From Guyanagaster necrorhizus (lineage: Eukaryota > Basidiomycota > Agaricomycetes > Agaricales > Physalacriaceae): a stretch of DNA of 64,000 bases. The position numbers and the translations under genes were made by a program. Positions 11,777-20,671 of the stretch are shown piece after piece. Under the pieces are notes generated by a model that did no database searches, was not told the DNA's origin, and saw nothing but the letters and a program-made list of their open reading frames with translations. The DNA lies in the NCBI RefSeq assembly GCF_019112545.1, contig NW_025064881.1:162088-226087 (forward strand). Direction: 5' to 3'. The first letter of the stretch is position 1; the number at the start of each line of letters is the position of its first letter.

Positions 11777-12785
11777 TCAAGTAGTTAGAAGACATAATTT
11801 ATAGGTGGAGTTGCTGATCTTGGCGAGGATCAGAAATGGGCCTGTTTGTTTATTAGCAAGCTTCTGTTTCAGGTGGGGAAGATGTAGATTTGTGATATCC
11901 AGCCAGACTTTATCATTGACTGAATATTTGTGTGCCAGCTGCTGATGTTTATCATACTGTTTCTTTATAGTCACTGTAGCCTTCTTGAGAGCTGCCTTGG
12001 TTTTAGTGTGGATTTTCCCCATAATGGCAGTGAAGTCAGTGGAGGCAGGTGTCATTCTTTGCACATGTTTAGTCTGGGTGACATGAGGGTGCTATCCATA
12101 GTTTACAAAGAACAGTGTCTTGCCTGTGGCCAAGTGGATCCTGTTGTTGTGTTGGAAGGCTGCAAGAGCCAACCATTTGATCCAATCATCTTAACAGTAG
12201 TTGATAAAGAGCTAGAGGTATTTCTCCACCTTTTGGTTTGCCCATTTTGTTTGTCCATCTGTTTGGAGATGGTATGTGGTGGATGCATTCTGTTTAATGT
12301 TAAGTAGGTGGTACAAATCATCCAAGAACTTGAACATGAATTGTGGTCCTCTATCTGAGATAATGACTTGAGGCATACCATATTTGGCATATACCTCATC
12401 ATATAAGATCTTTGCCCATCCTTCAGAGGTTAGCTCAGTAAAGCATGTGACTGGAATGATTGCTTTGGAGAATCAACTGACTATGACAAGGATTGCATCA
12501 TAGCTGTTGCAGTCTGGTAATTCAATGATCATGTCCACTGAGATATGGGTCTATGATGATGATGGAACCTTATTCAGATAGAGTGGTACTGCTCATAGCT
12601 GTGTTAAAGATTTGTCTTACTGGCAAACCTTGCATGCTTTAATATATTGGGTGATATCAATGCCTATTTTAGGCCATCAGTAATTTCACAGAATCAGTTC
12701 CTTGGTCTTGGCAATGCATGGATGTCTGGCAGTTGCATGATCATGACAGATGGCAATGAGGCAATTCTGGTTGTTGAGTGGTGAA
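11777..12785 (-). pseudogene. Gypsy B integrase with H2C2 zinc finger
   Basis: Reading leftward from 12,785: an HHCC zinc-binding finger (H in CHDHATARH, then CKVCQ), a core with DMIIELP (first Asp), VIISDRGPQF (second Asp) and TDGQTKWANQ, then a C-terminal region resembling the usual YDKHQQLAHKYSVNDKVWLD segment. In active Gypsy integrases the last block reads TDGQTER; here the catalytic Glu is Lys, a G-to-A change. Stops at Trp and Arg positions confirm decay. No chromodomain was seen after the C-terminal segment. Confidence 0.82.
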
Positions 12786-12789
12786 GTCA

Positions 12790-15700
12790 GGTATATTTGA
12801 ATGCATGCATAATTTAGACATAGGTGGTACTACAGAGGTGTAATCAGTCCATCCAGTGTCTGCTTGTAACACACCACTCATTATTTCTGCCAAGTTAGCA
12901 GAATCACTCACTGCTCAGCCCTATCTTTTACCTCCTCAACCTTGGTATCTGGTCTGAAGGCTTCTTCTTCCTTCTGTAACTTGATGATCAGGGCCCTGAG
13001 GTCCTCCTGAGTGCATTTATTCTTTTTCTGTGGGCAGTCTCATGCCATGTGGCTCTTTTGTCCACAATTAAAGCACTTTTCCTCCTTCTTGAGCTGATCC
13101 ACATCTATTGGCTTATCTGTTCCAGTAAATGTCATGCCCATATCAGCTTTCTTCTCACTATATGAGAAAGTTGGAGTTGAGCCACTGGACTTAGCAGATG
13201 TGGTCATGCTGAAGGTGGACTTCATGCCTTGTCTTTGGTGCTTCTGATCCTCAGTTAGGGTGGTCTGATCTGCCTTCTGCTGCTGCCTTTTTTTATACAT
13301 AGTGATAATGCAGGCCTTCTATTTGTTATATCTCTTTGGGATATTTTGTCTGATGCCATGATCATCATGAAGTAGGAGGTAGGTGCTCTCATCTTCATGT
13401 ACTTGACTATCCTTTCCATGTCTGCGACATCATCTCATACTCCAGCAAGCTTGCTGAGTCACTCTAATTTGTCAAAGTACTTGATTGCTGGTTTGTCTCC
13501 TATCCTGTAGTCCTTTATCTTCTGCTTGTGTATCTCTTAAACTGCTGGATTGGTGAATTTGCTGATCACCATCTGTCTGAATACCAGCCATGAGGAGTAC
13601 CAGTGATGTTATTATGTGGTGGACCAGAATGTGGAGATGAGAAGTACCCACTATGTTTTTGCCTTGTCTTTGAGATATGTGAAGGTGAACCTGACCTTAT
13701 ACATGTTGAGGATGAAGAAGAAGGAGTATACTTGGAAATATTGATCACAGTCAGTGAGGAAGTGGTCAATATTGTCAGATGCTCCTTTGAAGGGATGAGG
13801 CTTGTGCAGGAGATCTGATCAGCAGTTAAGAATGGCAGCATCTGCTGTAAGTGCTGTCATTGGATTCAGAATCCCACCAAAGGGCAGGACATTCCAGATC
13901 ATCAGGGGTCCTAGAAAGAAATGCAGAGAGTTATTATCAGTGACAGGACTCTTTAGTGGCTGTGCCTTCTTGTATACTATATGCCCATTCTGAATGGTAA
14001 ATCCTAATTTGATGGCTTCAGGGTCATTTTCAGTGGCTTCTGGTGCCTTCCCATCACTCCTACTGCCTTTGGCTTCATCTGATGGGGATTGTCCAGTGAT
14101 TGGTCAGTGCATTGGCTGGGTCCATGGGTTCTGATAAAAATTCCTTAGCCTAGGTTGGCTTTGTATAAGCCAAGATACCATGCTGTAGATGGCTGAGGTG
14201 GCAAATATGTATTGGGAGGATGTTATTCAGATGGAAGGTGCCATATAGGTGGCTCAGCTGGATGCTACACTTGGTGTTCACAGTATTAGTTCAATGTTGA
14301 ACTTAGACTTATATACCAGTAGCAGTGATAGTTGGATTCCTAAATGATTTTTATTGTAAATAAAAATAGCCCACTCAGTAGCCACATATTAAATGATGTC
14401 CACATGCTCAACTCTGTCAGCAGCAGTATACCTTTATCCTATGGACAACACCAGCCAGATGTCATCCATCCATAAAGTGGCTGCCTCTTCCTGGTACAGC
14501 TGTAAAAACTCACTCTGGCACTTCTCCTGTGCTCTCCTTGCCAATTCTTCTTCTATTGGATGTTGCATGAACATACTGCCTCACTCAGAGAGAGGGTCCT
14601 CTTTCCCCTCATTGTTAGGCCCTTCCTCATCCTCATTGTCCATCTCACCCTCATCCCCTTTAAGAAGGAAACTGTTGCATAGGTTGTAGATGTCCAGATT
14701 GGCCTGACTGTTGCTGCTGCTGGGTGCTGGATCCAGCATTGCTAGATCTAGGATGAGGAGAAGACTCTTCTCTTCTTCACTGCTGCTTCTCAGCATCATG
14801 TCTTGCTGCTTCTACCACCACTGCTCTGCAATATCAGCAGAAGTTTTGATAAAAGTGGAGTCAGAGGAAGAACATTGTGATATGCCTGTCTAGGACTTGC
14901 TTGAGGTCTTCAGTGGGGTCAATATGCTCATCATCACCTCTGAGGTCTCCACCCTGACTTTATAAGTCTTCTTCTCAGGCTGGAATATCATTGGTATCAG
15001 TGATTGAGTCAGTCCTATAAGATAATAGGCAGTCATCATCAAGATCAAGTGATGCTCATTGATAGACATCATCTACATGAATGATACCTTTGGGGGGTAC
15101 TGCCCATGGGTTAGGCTCTGAGGCAGCAGGAATGCTGGGTTTCTGGAATGGAGTGTCAGGAGAGTTAATGAGAGTCCTGTCAATAGTGGAGGTACTAAGG
15201 CTCTCTGAGCCCCTTCACCAATCCACCATGTCTTGTGCTCAGAGATACTGTCCGAAGAGGGTGTCCTCTCTAGCTGTCTCATACTTGATTTGCATCTGCT
15301 CCTGGACATACTCAGCAAGAGAATCAGTGTGTCAAACTTCATTCTCTGGAGGGAGAACCAGATCAATGGGATTAGCTAGTTGTGATACTTCTGGTGGCAT
15401 TTATATGCTGTCTGTTCTGCTTAGAGTACAGCTGCTCTAGTGGCACTCCATTCAGTCAAATGCTGCTGCTGCTGCTGCTCACCAGTATCTTTCTTCATCA
15501 CTATCATCAGCAAAGAATACATTGTCAGTCCTGATGATGCCTGTCCTTCCTCTCTCACTGTTGGTACTCTGATTTCTGATGTATAGCTCAGTGGGAAAAC
15601 TCTCTCTGCTTCCTGTCAGTGTTGCAAATAGAGAGTCATGGCCATTATTGGAAGAGGTACTCCTACTCCTTCAAGCCACTCTAGTGGCATCAAGAGAGTC

Positions 15701-16040
15701 TCTGGCATGACATCCAACACCAGACTCAGAGGGTGCAGTTGAGAGGGTTGCTTTCATTATATGGATGTGGCTGAAGATGTCTGTGCACTCTATATGCAGG
15801 ATGGGCATGTCAGGTCACAGTCTTTGAAATCCTGTAGCCTAAGGGTTGCTATCATCTCTGATGATTGCCATCAAGGGTTGGAGTGGGTATCAGTGCTGTA
15901 TTTCTTCCTCAGGACATTGCATAGATGCATCCTCAGGGTCAGTTTTGGGTATGGTTCCTTCTGTGAGCTGGAAGGACTGTTGAACAGAGAGAGAGATGTC
16001 ATGAAGGAGGAGGTCAGAAGTGACATTTCATAGGATACAT
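12790..16040 (-). pseudogene. Gypsy B gag, long N-terminus, capsid and zinc knuckle
   Basis: The start region near 16,040 matches the Gypsy A gag start at about 2,850. The middle (15,400-13,600) is Ser/Thr/Pro-rich and acidic. The capsid block lies around 13,560-13,390 (IKDYRIGDKPAIKYFDKLE). The zinc knuckle at about 13,040-13,080 reads CFNCGQKSHMA then TGA then DC, so an Arg codon CGA has become a stop between the His and the last Cys. After about 12,800 the protein jumps directly to integrase sequence, marking the internal deletion. Confidence 0.75.
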
Positions 16041-16255
16041 CAGATATGCTGAAATTCTTAATAATGTCTAATTGCTCAGGCAGTGATTAATTGGCATCTA
16101 CAGCACAGCTATATGATCACTAATAATCCTAATAGAGTTCCAATAATAGAAGTGAGGAGTTTGAAGAACTCATGAGTGAAATTCAGATCTGATGGGTTGA
16201 TTGCAGAGGGCATTCAGTTTTTCAGCATGGTTGAGCTTGAAAAAGAGAAGCTAAA

Positions 16256-16269
16256 AGCTTCAAGCTAAT
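16256..16269 (-). promoter_or_regulatory. Gypsy B putative self-priming primer-binding site
   Basis: Adjacent to the 5' LTR, the coding strand reads ATTAGCTTGAAGCT. This is complementary at 11 of 14 positions to the predicted transcript 5' end in the same LTR, and at 13 of 14 to the variant in the solo LTR at 17,516. The differing central bases are TG/CA versions of one former CpG. The arrangement is that of self-primed Tf1-like elements, inferred from complementarity alone. Confidence 0.5.
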
Positions 16270-16738
16270 TGTTAAGCCCAAATGACACATAACCTAAACA
16301 TGTGATAAACTGACACTGTCTCACACTTCAGACAATGATGTCAGAGTTCACTTGATATGTTATGTGGCTTTGCATTGCAAGGCCTTTAGATCAGCTTGAG
16401 ATAAAATAGTGAAGAAATAAACTTTAGCTCAAAGCTGAGGATACTACAGCAAGAGCTACACTACTTATATACCAGTCATTGTCCATCTAAAGATACAACT
16501 GTCTAATTGTGCATTCTGGTATTATGGAGTGTTTTGTCCAGTGTCATTAAGCTACTTACAAAAGAGTATTGTCTGTTATTGAGCAGTTATCATCATGTCA
16601 AAAAACAATGACTGACTGGGCATGTTGTAATGACTAAGCCTGGTCCTATGGTTCTAAGCACTAATTAAGTGCTATGACTAAGCAAAGATAAGGGTCAATT
16701 TCTTGAAATAAAGGATAAAATGTGGAAAAATCATAACA
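16270..16738 (-). repeat. Gypsy B 5' LTR (469 bp) with TATA box
   Basis: Runs from tgttaagccc to cataaca. On the coding strand TATATAAG (16,471 to 16,464) lies 35 bases upstream of AGCTTTGAGCTAAAG (16,436 to 16,422), the spacing expected between a TATA box and a transcription start. The LTR is bordered on its inner side by the putative primer-binding site. Confidence 0.85.
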
Positions 16739-16743
16739 TTTTT

Positions 16744-17330
16744 TGGATGATAGTATATTAGGGTTCTCATTTGTATGCTGTTCAATTTTTGTATAAGATA
16801 CCAGTTTTCATAAAAGAGTTGGTTGGATAAAGAGCAGTGCATCTTTCTTTTGATTTGCAAAATGTGCCACAATATCAGCATGTCAATGGGAAGAATGGTT
16901 ATCAACATGTTTTAATACTACAAGCCAGTCTTCTGTTGTGAGGTGTGAGTGGGAGATCTGCTTTGGAGGCTGAGCTAATAATGTGTACATTGGGACTTTC
17001 TCCTTTATTTTATATGCTCATATGAATTTCCAGATTTAGCACATAGTTTTTATATTGGTTCAGAAGGCATGTTTATAGAGATATAGGCTGTGCTGCTTTA
17101 CAATAATTTTTTTTGTGTTTATTATAGTCTATACAAACAAATTATGTTCTTTATTATTCTAATATATGCATAATGTCTTATCAGCTTACTACAATTTTGG
17201 ATCTGACAATGCATATTCCTAACTAAAACTATATGCATTATGTGATATGCATTTCTAGCCTATTTCCCTGCTTCCTGACTGCATTCCAGCCCAATTTATA
17301 TGCAAAGTCAGAATTATGCATTTTGATATT
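16744..17330 (-). pseudogene. pogo A transposase N-terminal part and 5' untranslated end
   Basis: This is the remainder of pogo A beyond the Gypsy B insertion, up to the right terminal inverted repeat. A minus-strand frame (about 16,908 down to 16,744) should be the DNA-binding N-terminus, but it is A/T-rich and too decayed for the helix-turn-helix to be recognised. The stretch 16,910-17,330 shows no clear coding. Assignment rests on position between the transposase body and the inverted repeat. Confidence 0.55.
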
Positions 17331-17355
17331 ATGCATTGTGAGATAGTCAACTGTA

Positions 17356-17510
17356 TATTTATTCTCTTGACTATTTTCTTTTTAAATAGTCTCTTTTCTG
17401 ATTCTATATTTAAGTGGCCTAATGTTTTGTGCCACTTTTGCCATGATTGGACTGATTTTGTAGCATGGATCTGGGTTATTTCTGGAACAATGATGTCAAG
17501 GCTGTACAGC
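17356..17510 (-). pseudogene. Copia A pre-integrase fragment
   Basis: The frame reads KLYSLDIIVPEIT and then WHKTLGHLNIESEKRLFKKK, the GAG-pre-integrase block found just before the integrase core in Copia polyproteins (W-H-x-x-L-G-H-x-N). It is cut at 17,355 by pogo A and at 17,511 by a solo LTR. Both joins restore a continuous frame with the flanking pieces. Confidence 0.85.
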
Positions 17511-17515
17511 TTTGA

Positions 17516-18046
17516 TGTTAAGCCCAAATTTCATGTGACCAATAACATGTGATAAACTGACACAACCTTGCACTTTGGGTTAGAATGTCAGAGTCCACTT
17601 GATGTGTTGATGGTGCTGTGTTGTCAAGGCATTGCAAGTCACTCGAGATAAGATGGTGAAAGAATAAACTTTAGCTTGAAGCTAGAATTACTACAGCAAG
17701 AGCTATCCTACTTATATACTAATTGTCATTCATGCTAAATATATAACTACCTAATTGTTTATTCTGAAGCTGTAGAGCACATTGTCCAGTGTCACTAAGC
17801 TATCTACAAAAGAGTATTATCTGCTGTTAAGCTGTTACTGCTGTTACTGCTGTGCAATAACAAAAGAGGTGTTCTGCCATTGTGCTGCTGTGAGGCTTCA
17901 CAGCAGCATAGTAGAATTAGGATGGTGCTGCTGACTAAGCCTTCTCATGATTCTAAGCATTAGCTTAAGCACTCTGACTAAGTAGAAATAGAGGTCATTC
18001 TGGATAAATCAAGTAAAAAGAAAAGAAAATAGGAAAAATCATAACA
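17516..18046 (-). repeat. Solo LTR of the Gypsy A/B family (531 bp) in Copia A
   Basis: Bounded by tgttaagccc and cataaca and flanked by a perfect 5-bp duplication, tttga (17,511-17,515 and 18,047-18,051). No internal element sequence is attached, so recombination between two LTRs has removed the body. It is about 60 bp longer than the Gypsy B LTRs, with extra CTG-rich sequence near 17,830-17,910. Confidence 0.9.
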
Positions 18047-18051
18047 TTTGA

Positions 18052-19185
18052 TATTTCATCTCTATAGCTGATTGTCTTGCCATGTGGTGAGATAATATTC
18101 ATCCTGAACTCTTTGAATTTAGTTCAAATCCAGCATCTGTGATGCACTCTAGTGACATAAGATTGAATGGTGCATCAGGACAGTGAATACACTTTCTTAG
18201 TGTGACTGGAGTGATTGTTTCTCCTTCAACCATTTTAATCTTGACAGTTCCTCTTTCCAAGCCTTTGAATTTGCCTACACCAATGACTTCATGTCCTGGA
18301 GTCTCAACATCATCAGAAAAATAGTCTATTTTTGACTATATATCTAATAGTGCCAGAGTCTCCTAGCCATGATACTCCTGAGAGTGAGGTAAGTGCAATG
18401 TCTATTGCATAAAATGCATAGTCATCTTCTTCTGAGTCTGATTTGGCAATATATGCCTGAGTCTGGCCCCTTCTCTTTCCTTTCTATGACTTTCCAGAAT
18501 TTTTCTTCTCATTTGAGTAATTTGTTCTAATGTGACTAGTTTTCCCACATTCATAATATGTGACTTTTGGGTTGGACTTCTTGCCATATGCTGCAAGTAT
18601 CATAGTCTGATCAGAAGTCTTTTCTTTTAATCAGATGTCTTTCTGAAGAATTTAGAAAATCAACTTGTAAGAATCTTTCAAGTTAGTAGTATCCACTGAT
18701 GAGATGAATGAATTCTATGATTCTAGGAGTGATATAAGCAGTGTAATAGAGAAGTCCTCCTCCTCAACTTTCTGCTTAAAGGATGCCAGCTCCTCCTGAT
18801 AGGACCTTATAGTCCTAATATGCTCCTCTATATTTCCTCCTTCACACTAAGCTCTGAAGAATTTTCTTCTGACAAGGACAATTCCTATGAGTCCTCTGGA
18901 CTCATACATATCTTTTAGAGCTTTTCAGGCTTCTGCCAAAGTCTTCAAACCAGCAATATATACCAGTGGGCCATCCAAAATCCATAATCTTATTATCAAA
19001 AGAGTCTTTCTATTGCTCTTCTTCCAATCTGCCACCAGTGCTGTATCTGCTGAGGCTGGAGTGCTTTCATCTGCATAATCAATTAGTCTTAAATCAGTTA
19101 GAATATTGATCATCTTGATTTTTCACATTGGGTAATTTTCCAGACCCTTAAGAGAGTCAATTCTATACATAGACTGATTATCCAT
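18052..19185 (-). pseudogene. Copia A gag (UBN2-type) with zinc knuckle
   Basis: The start ATG at 19,185 opens MDNQSMYRIDSLKG. The body contains ADWKKSNRKTLLIIRLWILD, a KALKDMYES block and IEEHIRTIRSYQEELASFKQ, typical of Copia gag polyproteins. The zinc knuckle near 18,540 reads YYECGKTSHIRTN, with a key Cys changed to Tyr. The C-terminal side continues to DEIS at 18,052 and resumes at 17,510. Many stops are TGA or TAG at expected Arg, Gln or Trp positions. Confidence 0.8.
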
Positions 19186-19268
19186 GTAGTTCTGCATGTG
19201 TACATAAAGTACAAAAGAGTGTGAAGTGAGTAGTGATGTAAGTTCAGTTATAGCTAAAGCCCATAACC

Positions 19269-19470
19269 TGTTGTAGGTATAGAGTAGAGTACAGAGGATT
19301 AGATTAGCCTCTCAAGAGAAAGACATTTTACTTAAATACATTTTGTACTACTTTGAGATCTTTCTATGAAATACTAAATAAGTATGGATCATGATCCAAG
19401 TCAGCTGCCACTGATTGTTATAGCATCTTTGAGTACATTCTCATACTCACTTGGGATTGCTATCCCAACA
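19269..19470 (-). repeat. Copia A 5' LTR and adjacent primer-binding site
   Basis: Begins TGTTGTAGG on the plus strand right after gcccataacc (19,259-19,268). On the coding strand this is LTR end followed by GGTTATGGGC, complementary to the anticodon region of initiator tRNA-Met, the half-tRNA priming known for Copia. The outer end is uncertain because Copia C inserted at 19,470; the LTR may end there (cccaaca) or continue after 30,549. Confidence 0.65.
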
Positions 19471-19474
19471 CATC

Positions 19475-19716
19475 TAATGTAAGATGAACAATATAATCAG
19501 AACTAAGAAGTGAGTAAAGTATGTGAGGTATATGAGCTAAGTAACACATACCTCAGTCAGCATAGTATGGATGAAATGACTGATATTACAAAAGTAACTA
19601 TACAGTATATATACTGTCAGTATGAACTTTAGGAGTATAGAAAAACAAAAGAGTCCATAACAGATGGCATACAATATAGTCAAGATTGCATTAGATATTA
19701 CATGTCTTGTTCAACA
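19475..19716 (-). repeat. Copia C 3' LTR (242 bp)
   Basis: Runs from taatgtaagatg to gttcaaca and matches 30,299-30,544 along its length. The inner side is followed by ctccctcag, a polypurine tract on the coding strand. The outer side is preceded by acatc, the target duplication. Confidence 0.85.
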
Positions 19717-19721
19717 CTCCC

Positions 19722-20494
19722 TCAGATACAGGCAGTCAATCAGTGAGGTTCAAGTCACTGAGATAGTGATAATGATGGTCATAGTGAAGTGGTTTTATGA
19801 AAAGGTCTATGGCATTGACCTTTCCTCAAATAAAATCCACCTTGATCTTGCCACCATACATAAGTTTACAAAGATAATATTTGTGGATGTCAATGTGCTC
19901 GACTTTATAGTGGTTGCATGTTATATTCATCAGTGATACCACACTATGGTTGTCACATTTAAGTATCTCTGGCTTATCTTGTTCCAATCCAACCTCCTTT
20001 AACTGAGAAAACATCCACTTCAGCTGTTGGGCAGCTCAAGCAAGTGAGACAAACTCAGCTTCAATAGTAGAAAGGGCAATGGTAGCTTGACATTTAGAAC
20101 TCCATGCCACAGGACCACCAGATATCATGAATACATATCCTGAGGTAGATCTCAGAGTATCCTTGCATCCTCTGTAGTCAGCATCAATAAATCCCATCAG
20201 TTTGAGAGGTGCATTTCATGAGTAAGTGATGCCATAGTCAATAGTGGACTTGATATATCCAATAACATGCATAAGAGAGTTTCAGTGCACTAATCCAGGG
20301 TTATTTTGAAATCATGAGAGTACACTGACTGAGTACACAAGGTCTGGCCACATTGCCAGTTGCTCTCACATCACAGATTCAAAGACTTAGTGATATAGTT
20401 TTTCTTCCATTTCTTCTTCCTCTTTAAGAGAGGATGATGCCATCATCAAGTCCAGTATGATTCCCACAGGCATTAGCATCAATCAAGGGGGTAT
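19722..20494 (-). pseudogene. Copia C RNase H and end of RT
   Basis: Reading leftward: GFIDADYRGCKDTLRSTSGY (RNase H first Asp region), VFMISGGPVAWSSKCQATIA, LSTIEAEFVSLA (catalytic Glu region), LKCDNHSVVSL and HIDIHKYYL, the standard Copia RNase H order. The right edge is the Copia B insertion; the remaining RT lies at 25,444-26,320. Stops replace several Arg and Trp codons. Confidence 0.83.
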
Positions 20495-20499
20495 GTTTT

Positions 20500-20649
20500 T
20501 GTTGCAGGCAGGTTACTTTTATGCAGTGGATAATAGGCCAGACTGAGTATGACGGTCAATTGCTTAAAGGCAATTTGACCATCGACTCAGGACAAAACTG
20601 TCTATGCTTATATAAGGTTGACATCAGGTACTTGTGTCATCCTGCAACA
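20500..20649 (-). repeat. Copia B 3' LTR (150 bp)
   Basis: Runs TGTTGCAGG to CCTGCAACA. It contains the hairpin-like stretch gacggtcaattgc / ggcaatttgacc. It lacks the 54 bp found as an extra partial duplication in the 5' LTR. Confidence 0.9.
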
Positions 20650-20671
20650 CTCCCCCTCGACACAATACTTC

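Larger units (their letters stand above)
10890..16738 (-). mobile_element. Gypsy B: Ty3/Gypsy element with both LTRs, lacking RT/RNase H
   Basis: Two 469-bp LTRs in direct orientation (10,890-11,358 and 16,270-16,738) bound an internal region read on the minus strand. Flanks are ctttt (10,885-10,889) and ttttt (16,739-16,743), a 5-bp target duplication with one C-to-T change. A polypurine tract (aatgagggggtaa on the coding strand) borders the 3' LTR at 11,359. Internal order is gag (16,040-12,800) then integrase (12,785-11,777); protease, RT and RNase H are deleted. It sits inside pogo A. Confidence 0.87.
9105..17353 (-). mobile_element. pogo-type DNA transposon A (about 2.4 kb without Gypsy B)
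   Basis: Terminal inverted repeats begin CAGTTGACTATC at 9,105 and end with the complement at 17,353, sharing about 24 bases. Both ends are flanked by TA (9,103-9,104 and 17,354-17,355), the target duplication expected of Tc1/mariner-pogo elements. The body encodes a DDE_1-type transposase on the minus strand, interrupted by Gypsy B at 10,890-16,738. A second copy with the same end lies at 62,836. Confidence 0.88.
7855..19470 (-). mobile_element. Copia A: Ty1/Copia retrotransposon carrying a nest of later insertions
   Basis: Reading right to left: 5' LTR (19,269-19,470), gag (19,185-18,052), pre-integrase region (17,510-17,356), integrase core and linker (9,102-8,020) and the first RT codons (to 7,855). 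It is cut by a solo LTR (17,516-18,046) and by a pogo transposon (9,105-17,353) that itself holds Gypsy B. Removing the solo LTR joins the codons as DEIS-K-LYSLD, and removing the pogo joins them as INI-DESAKPQ, both without a frame change. The RT/RNase H part and 3' LTR are missing or outside the window beyond Gypsy A. Confidence 0.85.

Noticed and set aside
15462..15480. CTG/GCT trinucleotide repeat
   Set aside because: Only about six units in decayed gag; ordinary simple repeat.
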